A stretch of 64,000 bases of DNA from Chitinophagaceae bacterium. Its GTDB lineage: Bacteria > Bacteroidota > Bacteroidia > Chitinophagales > Chitinophagaceae. Location of the stretch: the NCBI GenBank assembly GCA_947446645.1, contig CANFHA010000009.1:137179-201178 (forward strand), in the 5' to 3' direction. This document shows positions 24,162 to 31,898 of the stretch, piece by piece. The position numbers were made by a program, and so were the translations under genes. Under the pieces are notes generated by a model. It searched no databases and had not been told where the DNA came from. It saw nothing but the letters and a program-made list of their open reading frames with translations. How positions within the stretch are numbered: position 1 is the stretch's first letter; every line of letters begins with the position of its first letter.

Positions 24162-25164
24162 CTGGGGAATATTTAGATAAAGTTATACTATCACAGGAAA
24201 ATAAAACGATGTTCATATCCTGCCGCGCTATCTGCTGCGAGGTGTAGCGGGCTGCCGCCATCAGGGCGTCCGGGCTCACCTGCTCGGCCCTTATTATGTC
24301 GTTTGCTTTTAGCGGGTAGCCTTGCCACATCGTATCTGCCTTACACGCATAGAGATCACCTGTTTGCTTATCAAACAGCCTGCAGCCACTTACCATATCC
24401 GGTGTTACATCGTGTAGTATTCCCCGGTATTTATCATCAAGGAACAAGACACACCATTGAAAAACAGGTAGGGCTATATCTAATGGTAATGGGTAGAGGT
24501 TTATTTTATGCAGGTAGTCTTTCGCCAGTTCCACATTAAGAATGGAGTTTCGGTCGCCCGGCTTTTTCATGTCGCCCATGCTGTAGCACATCAGCATGGC
24601 TTTATCTACAGGTGGTATGCCACTTGTACCGGTATATTTCACCTGGTGCATGCGCAGCGTGCAAGAGAGCACCTTGCCCGCAAAATAGGGTTGTTGCCTC
24701 AGGGCTTTGAGTAGCAAAAAATAGGTGTCTTTACTTCCGGCGGTCCAGTCGCAGTCTATCTGTATTTCAGTCGGCTTTATGCCGGCACTGTTGCAGACAG
24801 ACGCAATGAAAGCCGCTGTTTTACCAGCCAGTGGTGCTATATCTTTTTCGTTGAGTACGGTAAGCGTCTTCTGCGTTATAAATACCACCGGGATGAAGCT
24901 GAAGGTATCAGCAGATGGCGGAAACTGTATAGGTGCAATGGGAATAGGCTTACCTGTAGCAGGATCAACGTCTATATCAAACAGGCGGGTATACATTTTG
25001 CGTACCCCCAGGCGCTGTAGTATGTTCCGCTCATAAGATGTCGGCTTGTAAGTGGTTTTCCAATAGTAGAATCCCGGCGTAATACTGTGGTGCTGCTTTT
25101 TGCAGGAAAGAGCAAGGCACGAAAGTAAGAGGATACTTATAGCTAAGAACTGTACTGCCCGCAT
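24127..25164 (-). CDS. Predicted lipoprotein, possibly DUF3142-like (345 aa)
   Basis: ATG 25164 begins an SPII signal, MRAVQFLAISILLLSCLALSC, with lipobox ALSC; an in-frame GTG at 25173 is the alternative. The mature part looks like an alpha/beta barrel: GVRKMYTRLFDIDVD near the start, FIPVVFITQKTL, then IQIDCDWTAGSKDTYFLLLK, whose 'qiDxDw' pattern resembles DUF3142 and glycoside-hydrolase-like TIM barrels, then KAMLMCYSMGDMK and DIALPVFQWCVLF. Enzymatic activity on glycans is only a guess. Its 3' end overlaps the 766-residue lipoprotein gene by 35 bp. Confidence 0.75.
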   Translation of the reverse strand: MRAVQFLAISILLLSCLALSCKKQHHSITPGFYYWKTTYKPTSYERNILQRLGVRKMYTRLFDIDVDPATGKPIPIAPIQFPPSADTFSFIPVVFITQKTLTVLNEKDIAPLAGKTAAFIASVCNSAGIKPTEIQIDCDWTAGSKDTYFLLLKALRQQPYFAGKVLSCTLRMHQVKYTGTSGIPPVDKAMLMCYSMGDMKKPGDRNSILNVELAKDYLHKINLYPLPLDIALPVFQWCVLFLDDKYRGILHDVTPDMVSGCRLFDKQTGDLYACKADTMWQGYPLKANDIIRAEQVSPDALMAAARYTSQQIARQDMNIVLFSCDSITLSKYSPDELEAVYNTYR

Positions 25165-25202
25165 ATCAGGCACAAGGTAAGCAACGTAACTAATTTAAGG
25201 GC

Positions 25203-26081
25203 TTAAGGAACTATAACCTTTTGCGCACCTTTCTGAATAGTGAATTTTATCTCTGGCAGGCAGTCGTGTGCATCACCATCTGTCTGCATCAGCTTCAGCA
25301 GCGGATTGGAGATGGTAATTTCTTTGCCGGTCAGGTGTTGCACAAACGGGCTCCCGGCAATTGATCCTGCCATAGCGCGCACCACCAGGGTCCCGCCAAG
25401 GATCTTCGGGAATTTTCGGATAATAATAACATCCAGTACGCCATCTGTAAAGCTGGCCATGGGTGCTATTTTGAAATTGTAGCCAAACTGCTGCCCGTTA
25501 GCCACGTTTATCATAAAGGCCTTTGAGTGGTACTCTTTGCCATCAACGGTGATCTTAAAATCGCGTTCCTTATACAGCCACATGTATTTTGTTACAAGCC
25601 AGCTGTACACCATTAGACCACGCCTTTCACATTTGGCAAATTTTTTAGAGATCAGCGCATCAAAAGCTACCCCTGCATTGCTGATGAATGGCTTCCCGTT
25701 TGCAAATGCTACATCCATTTCGCAAACATTGCCCTTGTTGATCACTTTAATAGCTTCAGCCACATTCAGCGGTATACGCATCGTGCGTGCCATACCATTG
25801 CCAGATCCTTTGGGTATTATGGCCAGCAGCGTATTGGTGCCTATTAGCCCCTGTACTATATCATTTACCGAGCCATCTCCGCCTACAGCTACTACAGCAT
25901 AGGCACCTTTATCTGCCGCTTCGCGGGCCAGTGCTATACCGTGTTTGGCATAGGCAGTATTCCATACTTCGTGCGAATAGTTCTTCTCATCCAGGTGAGC
26001 GGCAATAGCCTGGTTTATTTCCTTCTGCCGCTCCACACCCGACTTCGGGTTTATGATAAAGACAATGTGCCTCTTGCTCAT
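25203..26081 (-). CDS. Diacylglycerol kinase family lipid kinase (YegS/BmrU type)
   Basis: A 292-residue kinase with the DAGK catalytic domain. N-terminal RHIVFIINPKSGVERQKEIN is the phosphate-binding start of the fold; AVVAVGGDGSVNDIVQGL is the GGDG nucleotide-binding motif; IIPKGSGNGMARTMRIP is the downstream conserved loop; DVAFANGKPFISNAGVAFDALI and MASFTDGVLDVIII are C-domain landmarks. These enzymes phosphorylate diacylglycerol, phosphatidylglycerol or sphingoid bases at the membrane; many Bacteroidota make sphingolipids, but the substrate is not resolved. It overlaps the stop of nadC by 4 bp (ATGA-type overlap), so it is translated in the same operon. Confidence 0.9.
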   Translation of the reverse strand: MSKRHIVFIINPKSGVERQKEINQAIAAHLDEKNYSHEVWNTAYAKHGIALAREAADKGAYAVVAVGGDGSVNDIVQGLIGTNTLLAIIPKGSGNGMARTMRIPLNVAEAIKVINKGNVCEMDVAFANGKPFISNAGVAFDALISKKFAKCERRGLMVYSWLVTKYMWLYKERDFKITVDGKEYHSKAFMINVANGQQFGYNFKIAPMASFTDGVLDVIIIRKFPKILGGTLVVRAMAGSIAGSPFVQHLTGKEITISNPLLKLMQTDGDAHDCLPEIKFTIQKGAQKVIVP

Positions 26082-26917
26082 AATACCTGTGCTTTAAGGC
26101 TTAGATCCATACTAACCGCATGGTGTGTTATGGCACCAACGGATATGAAATCAACTCCCGTGCGCGCATAGTCTACAATGTTTTCTATGGTTATGCCGCC
26201 TGAAGCTTCGGTTTCATACTTACCGGCTATCAGCCTCACGGCTTCGGCTACCTTTTCAGGAGTGTAGTTATCCAGCATTATCCGGTCTATATTGCCTGTT
26301 GCAAGCACCCGCTTTACATCGTCCAGGCTGCGGGTCTCTACTTCTATTTTTAGATCGAGTGCATTTTGCTGCAGGTACTCATTTGTCTTTTCTATCGCTT
26401 TTTCAATACCGCCGCAAAAATCTATATGGTTGTCTTTGAGCATCACCATATCATAAAGTCCCATGCGGTGGTTCACACCACCACCTATGCGCACCGCTTC
26501 TTTTTCGCAGGCCCGGAACAAAGGTGTGGTCTTGCGGGTATCAAGGATCTTGGTGGAATAATCTTTTATGGCATCTACATAGCGGCGGGTGAGTGTGGCT
26601 ATGCCGCTCATACGCTGCATACAGTTCAGCGCCAGGCGCTCTGCCTTCAGTATGGTGTGCACACTTGCTGACACTTCAAAGGCTATTTCCCCATTGTGCA
26701 CCTGGTCACCGTCTTTTTTATACAGCGTAAAAACAGCGCCCGGTTCCAGGAAGTAGAAGATCTCTTCTGCAAGGTCTATACCGGCTATTATGCCATCTTC
26801 CTTTATCTTCAGCACTGCCTTGCCCCTGGCATCCGCGGGTATGCTGGCCAGGGTGGAATAATCGCCATTTTGCACATCTTCCTGTAGTGCAGCCTCAATA
26901 AACCGGTTAGTAGTCAA
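26078..26917 (-). CDS. nadC: Nicotinate-nucleotide pyrophosphorylase (quinolinate phosphoribosyltransferase)
   Basis: About 279 residues, matching the family. It converts quinolinate and PRPP to nicotinate mononucleotide in NAD synthesis. Landmarks: FIEAALQEDVQNGDYSTLA, AERLALNCMQRMSGIATLTRRYVD, KILDTRKTTPLFRACEKEAVRIGGG (substrate-binding Arg/Lys cluster), MLKDNHIDFCGG, LKIEVETRSLDD, IDRIMLDNYTPE, and EASGGITIENIVDYARTGVDFISVGAITH. The frame is open to TTG 26968, but an exact -7 box at 26941-26948 lies inside that extension. TTG 26917 (giving M-T-T-N-R-F) is therefore the better start. Neighbouring lipid kinase overlaps by 4 bp. Confidence 0.92.
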   Translation of the reverse strand: MTTNRFIEAALQEDVQNGDYSTLASIPADARGKAVLKIKEDGIIAGIDLAEEIFYFLEPGAVFTLYKKDGDQVHNGEIAFEVSASVHTILKAERLALNCMQRMSGIATLTRRYVDAIKDYSTKILDTRKTTPLFRACEKEAVRIGGGVNHRMGLYDMVMLKDNHIDFCGGIEKAIEKTNEYLQQNALDLKIEVETRSLDDVKRVLATGNIDRIMLDNYTPEKVAEAVRLIAGKYETEASGGITIENIVDYARTGVDFISVGAITHHAVSMDLSLKAQVL

Positions 26918-26940
26918 TATGGTTGTTGTTATATGGAAGG

Positions 26941-26948
26941 CAAAATTA
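26941..26948 (-). promoter_or_regulatory. Bacteroidota -7 promoter box for nadC
   Basis: Minus strand TAATTTTG matches TAnnTTTG. It lies 23 bp upstream of TTG 26917 and decides against the longer start at 26968. Confidence 0.5.
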
Positions 26949-27004
26949 AGGAATACCGCTGCAACCAATAATATTAAATTATCATTATCGCAAGCTATAC
27001 GCGG

Positions 27005-27475
27005 CTAATAAAAGTCGGCGTTGATCTTCCTTACGAACTCCTGCACCTCAGCGCTGCTGGTGCTTTGGTCGCACTCAAATTTCCATTGGTACATCACACC
27101 ATTTATGCTGGCCCTCACATCTTCATAACCGTAGTCGGGACAATAGCCGCCTATATCTGCGTTGTTTCTACCCAATAGCTCAGACGGTATAGCTGTGAGC
27201 AAACCTTTTACCGTGTCAAACTGGGCAGATGGTAAATGGTAATTAAACCGGAAATCGCGAAGATTTGATGGCGCCTTGCCATAGTCGTAGTGCGACGTGT
27301 CCTTACTTAGTCCGCTATTGGTTAGTAAATAATAGTTGGAGACAAAGGCTACAAATCCGCCTTCGTGGCCTATGATCAGGTAATTGCCTATGGGCGTTGC
27401 GTCTGATTTCTTATTGCAGGAATAAGCGGCAACCGCTACAATAAAAAGGAATAAAGCAGGGATAAGTTTCTTCAT
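27005..27475 (-). CDS. Small lipoprotein of unknown function (156 aa)
   Basis: SPII signal MKKLIPALFLFIVAVAAYSC with lipobox AYSC (Cys20), followed by NKKSDATP. The mature ~135-residue domain is compact with strands such as NYLIIGHEGGFVAFVSNYYLL and GVMYQWKFECDQSTSSAEVQEFVRKINADFY at the end; two more cysteines (GYCPDYG, FECDQ) may form a disulfide. No family recognised. It lies alone between nadC and queA in the same direction. Confidence 0.78.
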   Translation of the reverse strand: MKKLIPALFLFIVAVAAYSCNKKSDATPIGNYLIIGHEGGFVAFVSNYYLLTNSGLSKDTSHYDYGKAPSNLRDFRFNYHLPSAQFDTVKGLLTAIPSELLGRNNADIGGYCPDYGYEDVRASINGVMYQWKFECDQSTSSAEVQEFVRKINADFY

Positions 27476-27551
27476 GGCTATGTTATTAGTAGTATGTAAA
27501 CGGAAATGCTGCTATAAAATTACTGATTCAGACAAATAATTTAAAGTAAAA

Positions 27552-28778
27552 CTATAAAGTGGATTGCCACAGCAAACTCCCGTCTCCATAACTGAGAAAT
27601 CGGTAGCCGTTCTCCAGCGCAAAATCATACACCTTACGCCAGTCAGCACCAATGAATGCAGACACCAGCAGCAACAGCGTAGACTGCGGCTGGTGAAAAT
27701 TGGTTACCAATCCATTCACCAGCCTGAAGGTATAGCCGGGTGCTATGAGTATTTGGGTGCGGGTTACCAGCTTCTTAATGCCTTTGCTATCCATATAGGC
27801 AAGTATGGCAGCCAGCGCCTCGCAGGTGGTGCACGTGGCTACTGCTTCATAAGGCTCCCACTGTGAAACCGTTATACCGGTAATATCCGGTTCTTTTCCG
27901 TTTACCAGCTTGTTGCCTATCCAGTACAGGCTCTCCAGTGTACGTAGGGAGGTGGTGCCCACGGCGACAATATTTTTCCGCAGGCTGTCTTTTATTACGC
28001 CTATCGTTTCATAGGTCACGTCTATCCATTCGGCGTGCATTTCGTGCCCGGCCATAGTCTCGCTTTTTACTGGCTTAAACGTGCCCGCGCCTACATGAAG
28101 CGTCACAAAAGCAGTATCTATTTTCTTTGCTTTGATGGCTGCCAATACGTCGCTGGTAAAATGGAGTCCAGCTGTCGGTGCGGCCACACTTCCGTCCTCT
28201 TTTGCAAACAGGGTCTGGTAGCGCTCTTCGTCTGTAACAGCCGCATCTCTGTGCAGGTATGGGGGCAGGGGCACCTTGCCTGCATAGTGCAGTACTTCGG
28301 CAAAAGTAAGCTGGTCATTGTCCCATTCCAGGGCCAGCACATAGGCACCGGGTGAGCGGTCAATGATCCTTGCAGATAGTGTAAAATGAGCATCCTTGTT
28401 CACCAGCTGCAGCACCATGCCCTCTTTCCATTTGCTGGCGCCACCTACCAGGCACTGCCACTGCACGCTGCCTTTCTGCAGCATCGCGGTTTGTATATCG
28501 GTATACTCATTGTGCGGTGCCAGGCAAAAAACTTCAATAGCGCCGCCTGACGGCTTGGTGAACAGCAGCCTTGCATGCACTACCTTGGTCTGGTTAAAAA
28601 CCATCAGAGTATCCGCCGGAATCTGGTCCGCAATGTTGCGATAAGTACTCTCGGTCAGCTCTCCTTGTTTGTATATCAGCAGCTTAGATGCATCGCGCTC
28701 CTCAAGCGGATATTTAGCTACCCGCTCGTCGGGGAGTGAATACATGTATCCTTCTATTCGTAGGTCTTTTGGAAGCAT
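27552..28778 (-). CDS. queA: S-adenosylmethionine:tRNA ribosyltransferase-isomerase
   Basis: A 408-residue cytoplasmic enzyme that transfers the ribosyl moiety of SAM to preQ1-modified tRNA, forming epoxyqueuosine. Landmarks: YSLPDERVAKYPLEERDASKLL near the N-terminus, ADTLMVFNQTKVVHARL, GKVPLPPYLHRDAAVTDEERYQTLFAKEDGSVAAPTAGLHFT, FVTLHVGAGTFKPVK, HAEWIDV, and near the end FHQPQSTLLLLVSAFIG and ALENGYRFLSYGDGSLL. ATG 28778 is chosen over TTG 28793. Length is above E. coli QueA (356), as usual in Bacteroidota. Confidence 0.94.
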   Translation of the reverse strand: MLPKDLRIEGYMYSLPDERVAKYPLEERDASKLLIYKQGELTESTYRNIADQIPADTLMVFNQTKVVHARLLFTKPSGGAIEVFCLAPHNEYTDIQTAMLQKGSVQWQCLVGGASKWKEGMVLQLVNKDAHFTLSARIIDRSPGAYVLALEWDNDQLTFAEVLHYAGKVPLPPYLHRDAAVTDEERYQTLFAKEDGSVAAPTAGLHFTSDVLAAIKAKKIDTAFVTLHVGAGTFKPVKSETMAGHEMHAEWIDVTYETIGVIKDSLRKNIVAVGTTSLRTLESLYWIGNKLVNGKEPDITGITVSQWEPYEAVATCTTCEALAAILAYMDSKGIKKLVTRTQILIAPGYTFRLVNGLVTNFHQPQSTLLLLVSAFIGADWRKVYDFALENGYRFLSYGDGSLLWQSTL

Positions 28779-28824
28779 TTTTACAATGTTCAATTTAGTA
28801 ATACAGGCAAGCCCTTTAATGGTT

Positions 28825-30216
28825 TTACCTGATCTCTGGAATAGTAATGCCCGTGATTTTCCGGTAGATATCTATAGCGTACAGATCAGTCATACCTGCT
28901 ATATAGTCTACCAGTGATTGAATGTCATGATAAAGGTTTTCAGCCCCCAGCCATATAGGAAACTGCGCAGATACCAGCTTTATTATCTTGCCAGACTTCG
29001 TAAGCTCCGGGTTGAGTATCGCATGCACAAACTCTTTTAGCAAACCTCCTATTACATTATAGCCCGCTATCTCTATCTCCACCACGGCACGGTAGTTGTA
29101 AATATGCGATACCGAGAATTTATTAATGGCATCTATAAGTGCATGGTCTTCGGCAGGCAGGCATTTAAGCAGATCCATCTCCAGTGTACCATTGAGCAGC
29201 TCTTCTTCATGCTGCATAAACAGCTCAGCCATTTTACCTATCATCAGCCCTATCCATACCGCTCTTATGTATTGTACTTTCTGGTTGTCGTCTTTTATGT
29301 TGGCTATTTTCTTTTCTATATAGCCACGTGTATTGTAGCCATCACCCTCTTTAAAGAAGGGCAGGAAAAGCTCTTTAAACTTATCCAGCGACACTATGTG
29401 CAGGCGGTGCGCATCTTCCAGGTCTATAACACGGTAGCAGATATCATCAGCAGCCTCGGTTAGATATACAAAAGGATGACGGGCATACACATGCTCATAT
29501 CCGTCCTTTCGGGGTATATCCAGCGCTTCGGCTATCTGTTCAAATGCAGCCAGCTCAGAATCAAAAAATCCCGACTTCTTTGTCGCTATCAGCCCCGACT
29601 TCTTATTAAATCCCTCAATAGAAGAGCAGGGGTATTTAACAAGCGATGCCAGCGTGGTATACGTAAGCCTGTACCCACCGGATTCCGGCTCATCAAACCG
29701 CTGCGTAAGCGTGCGCAAAGCGTTGGAGTTGCCCTCAAAGAGTTCAAAGTCTTTCAGCTGGTTTGGTGTTAATGCATCATGTATTCTTTTCCGTGCATCA
29801 CCTTCCAGGCCCGTAAAAAACGACCGTATAGCATCTTCACCTGAGTGGCCGAACGGCGGATTGCCAATGTCATGTGCCAGGCATGCCGAGGCAATAACCG
29901 ACGCTAGTTCATGCCTGTAAAACTCTGTAAATGATTCACCTTCATCCTTATATTTTGCTGCTATGGCCTCGCCTACTGCCTTACCCAGTGAGCGCCCCAC
30001 AGATGCTACCTCCAGGCTATGGGTAAGCCTGTTGTGCACAAATATGGCGCCTGGCAGCGGAAATACCTGTGTCTTATTCTGCAGCCTGCGAAAGGCTGAT
30101 GAGAAGATGATACGGTCGTAATCCTTTAAAAACGAATTACGTACAATGTCCGGATTGTTGTTTGTTGGTCTGGTACTGCCCGTGCGCTGGGTGGTATAAA
30201 GCGATGCCCAATTCAT
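28825..30216 (-). CDS. dgt: Deoxyguanosinetriphosphate triphosphohydrolase
   Basis: A 463-residue HD-domain enzyme hydrolysing dGTP to deoxyguanosine and triphosphate. Metal-binding HD signature: FVHNRLTHSLEVASVGRSLG (first His), CLAHDIGNPPFGHSGEDAI (His-Asp plus second catalytic His/Glu), and later EAADDICYRVIDLEDAH (distal Asp). The N-terminal SSAFRRLQNKTQVFPL is a family hallmark. Such enzymes set dNTP balance and can restrict phage. ATG 30216 starts at the conserved MNWASLY; the frame is open to TTG 30237. It is divergent from the SRPBCC pseudogene. Confidence 0.93.
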   Translation of the reverse strand: MNWASLYTTQRTGSTRPTNNNPDIVRNSFLKDYDRIIFSSAFRRLQNKTQVFPLPGAIFVHNRLTHSLEVASVGRSLGKAVGEAIAAKYKDEGESFTEFYRHELASVIASACLAHDIGNPPFGHSGEDAIRSFFTGLEGDARKRIHDALTPNQLKDFELFEGNSNALRTLTQRFDEPESGGYRLTYTTLASLVKYPCSSIEGFNKKSGLIATKKSGFFDSELAAFEQIAEALDIPRKDGYEHVYARHPFVYLTEAADDICYRVIDLEDAHRLHIVSLDKFKELFLPFFKEGDGYNTRGYIEKKIANIKDDNQKVQYIRAVWIGLMIGKMAELFMQHEEELLNGTLEMDLLKCLPAEDHALIDAINKFSVSHIYNYRAVVEIEIAGYNVIGGLLKEFVHAILNPELTKSGKIIKLVSAQFPIWLGAENLYHDIQSLVDYIAGMTDLYAIDIYRKITGITIPEIR

Positions 30217-30316
30217 GCTGTAAATATACAACCCCAAATTCCTAAAGGAGCCGCCTCGCCGTGTGAATGGATCTTATTGGCATGAAGTTTTCAGATAGTG
30301 GGGAAAAAGGGATGTT

Positions 30317-30750
30317 ATGTTACACGAATATATAGCCCAGGTATCGGAGATCATTGAAGCCCCTGCGGCCAAAGTATGGGAGGCGCTTGTAACACCTTCG
30401 ATCATCAAAAGATATTTCTTCGACACCAACGCCCGGTCCGACTGGAAAGTGGGAAGCCCCATCACGTTCAGCGCGAGTGGGAGGGTGACACCTATGAAGA
30501 TAAAGGCACTATACTGGCCGTGGAACCCGGTGCGCTGCTCAAGTATAACTACTGGAGCTCCATGTCTGGTATAGCCGACAAACCTGAGAACTATGTAGAC
30601 ATTACCGACGAGGTAAGGGAACACAATGGTAAAACTATGATCACCATAAGCCAGGAAAACATACCTACGGAGAAACTAAAACACCATGCAGTGGAAAACT
30701 GGACACAGGTACTGAAAAATCTAAAAGAGCTGCTGGAAGATGAAAACTGA
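30317..30750 (+). pseudogene. SRPBCC/AHSA1-like domain protein broken by one frameshift
   Basis: The N-terminal half is read from ATG 30317 (MLHEYIAQVSEIIEAPAAKVWEAL... to DWKVGSPITF), and the C-terminal half is in the next frame (REWEGDTYEDKGTILAVEPG ... NWTQVLKNLKELLEDEN, stop 30748-30750). Joined, they give a normal ~145-residue SRPBCC/AHSA1 protein: 'WKvGspi.w.gewegk.yEDKGtIl..eP.k.l.y' is the family consensus across the break. The switch falls near 30468-30474 (TTCAGCGCGAG) and is repaired by adding one base. Either a recent single-base deletion or an assembly error. The terminator at 30777 is intact. Confidence 0.82.
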
Positions 30751-30776
30751 TAGTTTGTTGTGGATGTGTGTGCAGT

Positions 30777-30800
30777 AAGCCGGATCATTTCCGGCTTTTT
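30777..30800 (+). terminator. Intrinsic terminator after the SRPBCC gene
   Basis: AAGCCGGA (30777-30784), loop TCATT, TCCGGCTT (30790-30797) with T-run continuing to 30800. Perfect 8-bp stem. Confidence 0.8.
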
Positions 30801-30809
30801 GCGTCTGTA

Positions 30810-30842
30810 AGGTGTCCCACACCTTTAAGGTGTGGGACACCT
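30810..30842. repeat. 33-bp perfect palindrome
   Basis: Two 16-bp arms (AGGTGTCCCACACCTT and its complement) around a single central T. Shares its core with 19979-20048 and 30906-30936. Confidence 0.88.
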
Positions 30843-30856
30843 ATGCACAATGCAAC

Positions 30857-30874
30857 TACGAACCACATAAATGA
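30857..30874. repeat. 18-bp direct repeat, copy 1
   Basis: TACGAACCACATAAATGA, identical to 31015-31032; the two copies bracket the palindromes at 30906 and 30975. Confidence 0.8.
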
Positions 30875-30905
30875 CGGCTTTATCCATTTGGGCTACCGCT
30901 GGTCT

Positions 30906-30936
30906 GGTATCCCACACCTCAAAGGTGTGGGATACC
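30906..30936. repeat. 31-bp palindrome (GGTATCCCACACCT arms)
   Basis: GGTATCCCACACCT (30906-30919), loop CAA, AGGTGTGGGATACC (30923-30936). A variant of the 30810 palindrome in which compensatory changes (GTGTCC to GTATCC on both arms) preserve the stem. Confidence 0.85.
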
Positions 30937-30974
30937 TAACGGGGGCTTTTTTGGGTCTCTGCATATTTCGCGTG

Positions 30975-31002
30975 GTAGGGGCTGAAAATTTTCAGCCCCT
31001 AC
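30975..31002. repeat. 28-bp perfect palindrome
   Basis: Arms GTAGGGGCTGAAAA and TTTTCAGCCCCTAC with no central base. Unrelated in sequence to the neighbouring palindromes. Confidence 0.85.
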
Positions 31003-31014
31003 GTTGTGACAATG

Positions 31015-31032
31015 TACGAACCACATAAATGA
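31015..31032. repeat. 18-bp direct repeat, copy 2
   Basis: Identical to 30857-30874 and followed immediately by the 31034 hairpin. Confidence 0.8.
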
Positions 31033-31033
31033 T

Positions 31034-31066
31034 TCAGGGCCTCGTGCTTTTCGCGCGAGGCCCTGA
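31034..31066. repeat. Long hairpin with 11-bp GC-rich stem
   Basis: TCAGGGCCTCG (31034-31044), 11-base spacer, CGAGGCCCTGA (31056-31066). It is followed by GGTAGGAAAAAATT. Nothing else is seen between here and the gene end at 31164. Confidence 0.8.
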
Positions 31067-31163
31067 GGTAGGAAAAAATTAGGAGATGTATTAGAAGGGA
31101 AAATTAACTTGCTGACCATACACTTAAAAGTATCATGCCAACAGTCGGGTCCCTTATTATCAA

Positions 31164-31814
31164 TTAGTCCTTATCTGGTGTTTTGCACTGTTCAATGAAA
31201 TATGCATTCTTATCTTTTCCCCAATATGGTTTTGATATATCGCCACCTTTCTCTTTTGCAAATAGCGCTTCAGCCTTCTCAAAATAAGGCAGGGCAACTT
31301 TTTTACCACCACCAAACGTCTTGGGCGTAAAGTACTTGTTGGTAGCCTGTATGTAGTACATACGCGGGTTGTCCGGATTCACTTCTTTTGCACTCTCCAG
31401 GTTGTCACTGAATATTTTGCCATACTTCTGCCAGCGGTTCATAGGGTCTACACCCATGCGGGCACTGGCTATCATAGCACCCAGCACGTAAGTTTCATCA
31501 TTTTCCTTTTTCAGTATGCTCACGGCATCGGCCTTTTCTTTGTCTGCCTCATCCAGGAATGCATCCTTCTTTGCATTGTCTTTCTCAAAGTAGCTGATGA
31601 ACACCTTGCTGTAGGCAGCATAGTAGTGCGCTGTCCATTCGTTATCAAACCTCTTTACGATCAGCGACATCTTGTTCGACTGCTCCATCCTCACTTCCTG
31701 GTTCTGTGTGGTGTCAAAGGCGAGGAATGTTTTCTCCATTATCGTCTTATAGTCCTGTGCCTGGGCTGCTGCAGCGGTAAGGGCCATTGCTCCCATTAAG
31801 ATCAACTTTTTCAT
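31164..31814 (-). CDS. Secreted TPR-like protein of unknown function (216 aa)
   Basis: Signal peptide MKKLILMGAMALTAAAAQAQ (cleavage after Ala19). The mature protein is helical and charged, with TPR-like helix pairs: NEWTAHYYAAYSKVFISYFEK, KADAVSILKKENDETYVLGAMIASAR and NPRMYYIQATNKYF ... VALPYFEKAEALFAKEK. It lies 84 bp downstream of the TonB-dependent receptor in the same direction and may be cotranscribed with it, but a link in function is only contextual. Single cysteine near the C-terminus. Confidence 0.8.
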   Translation of the reverse strand: MKKLILMGAMALTAAAAQAQDYKTIMEKTFLAFDTTQNQEVRMEQSNKMSLIVKRFDNEWTAHYYAAYSKVFISYFEKDNAKKDAFLDEADKEKADAVSILKKENDETYVLGAMIASARMGVDPMNRWQKYGKIFSDNLESAKEVNPDNPRMYYIQATNKYFTPKTFGGGKKVALPYFEKAEALFAKEKGGDISKPYWGKDKNAYFIEQCKTPDKD

Positions 31815-31898
31815 CGTTATCGTTTTTATGTGGTTTTTATTATTGAATGATTATTATTCTTAGAAACCGGTCCTGATTCGTTGTTACCAATCCCTGAA

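Noticed and set aside
30768-31028. 86-codon ORF across the palindrome cluster
   Set aside because: Its sequence is made of the palindromic repeats; no coding character.
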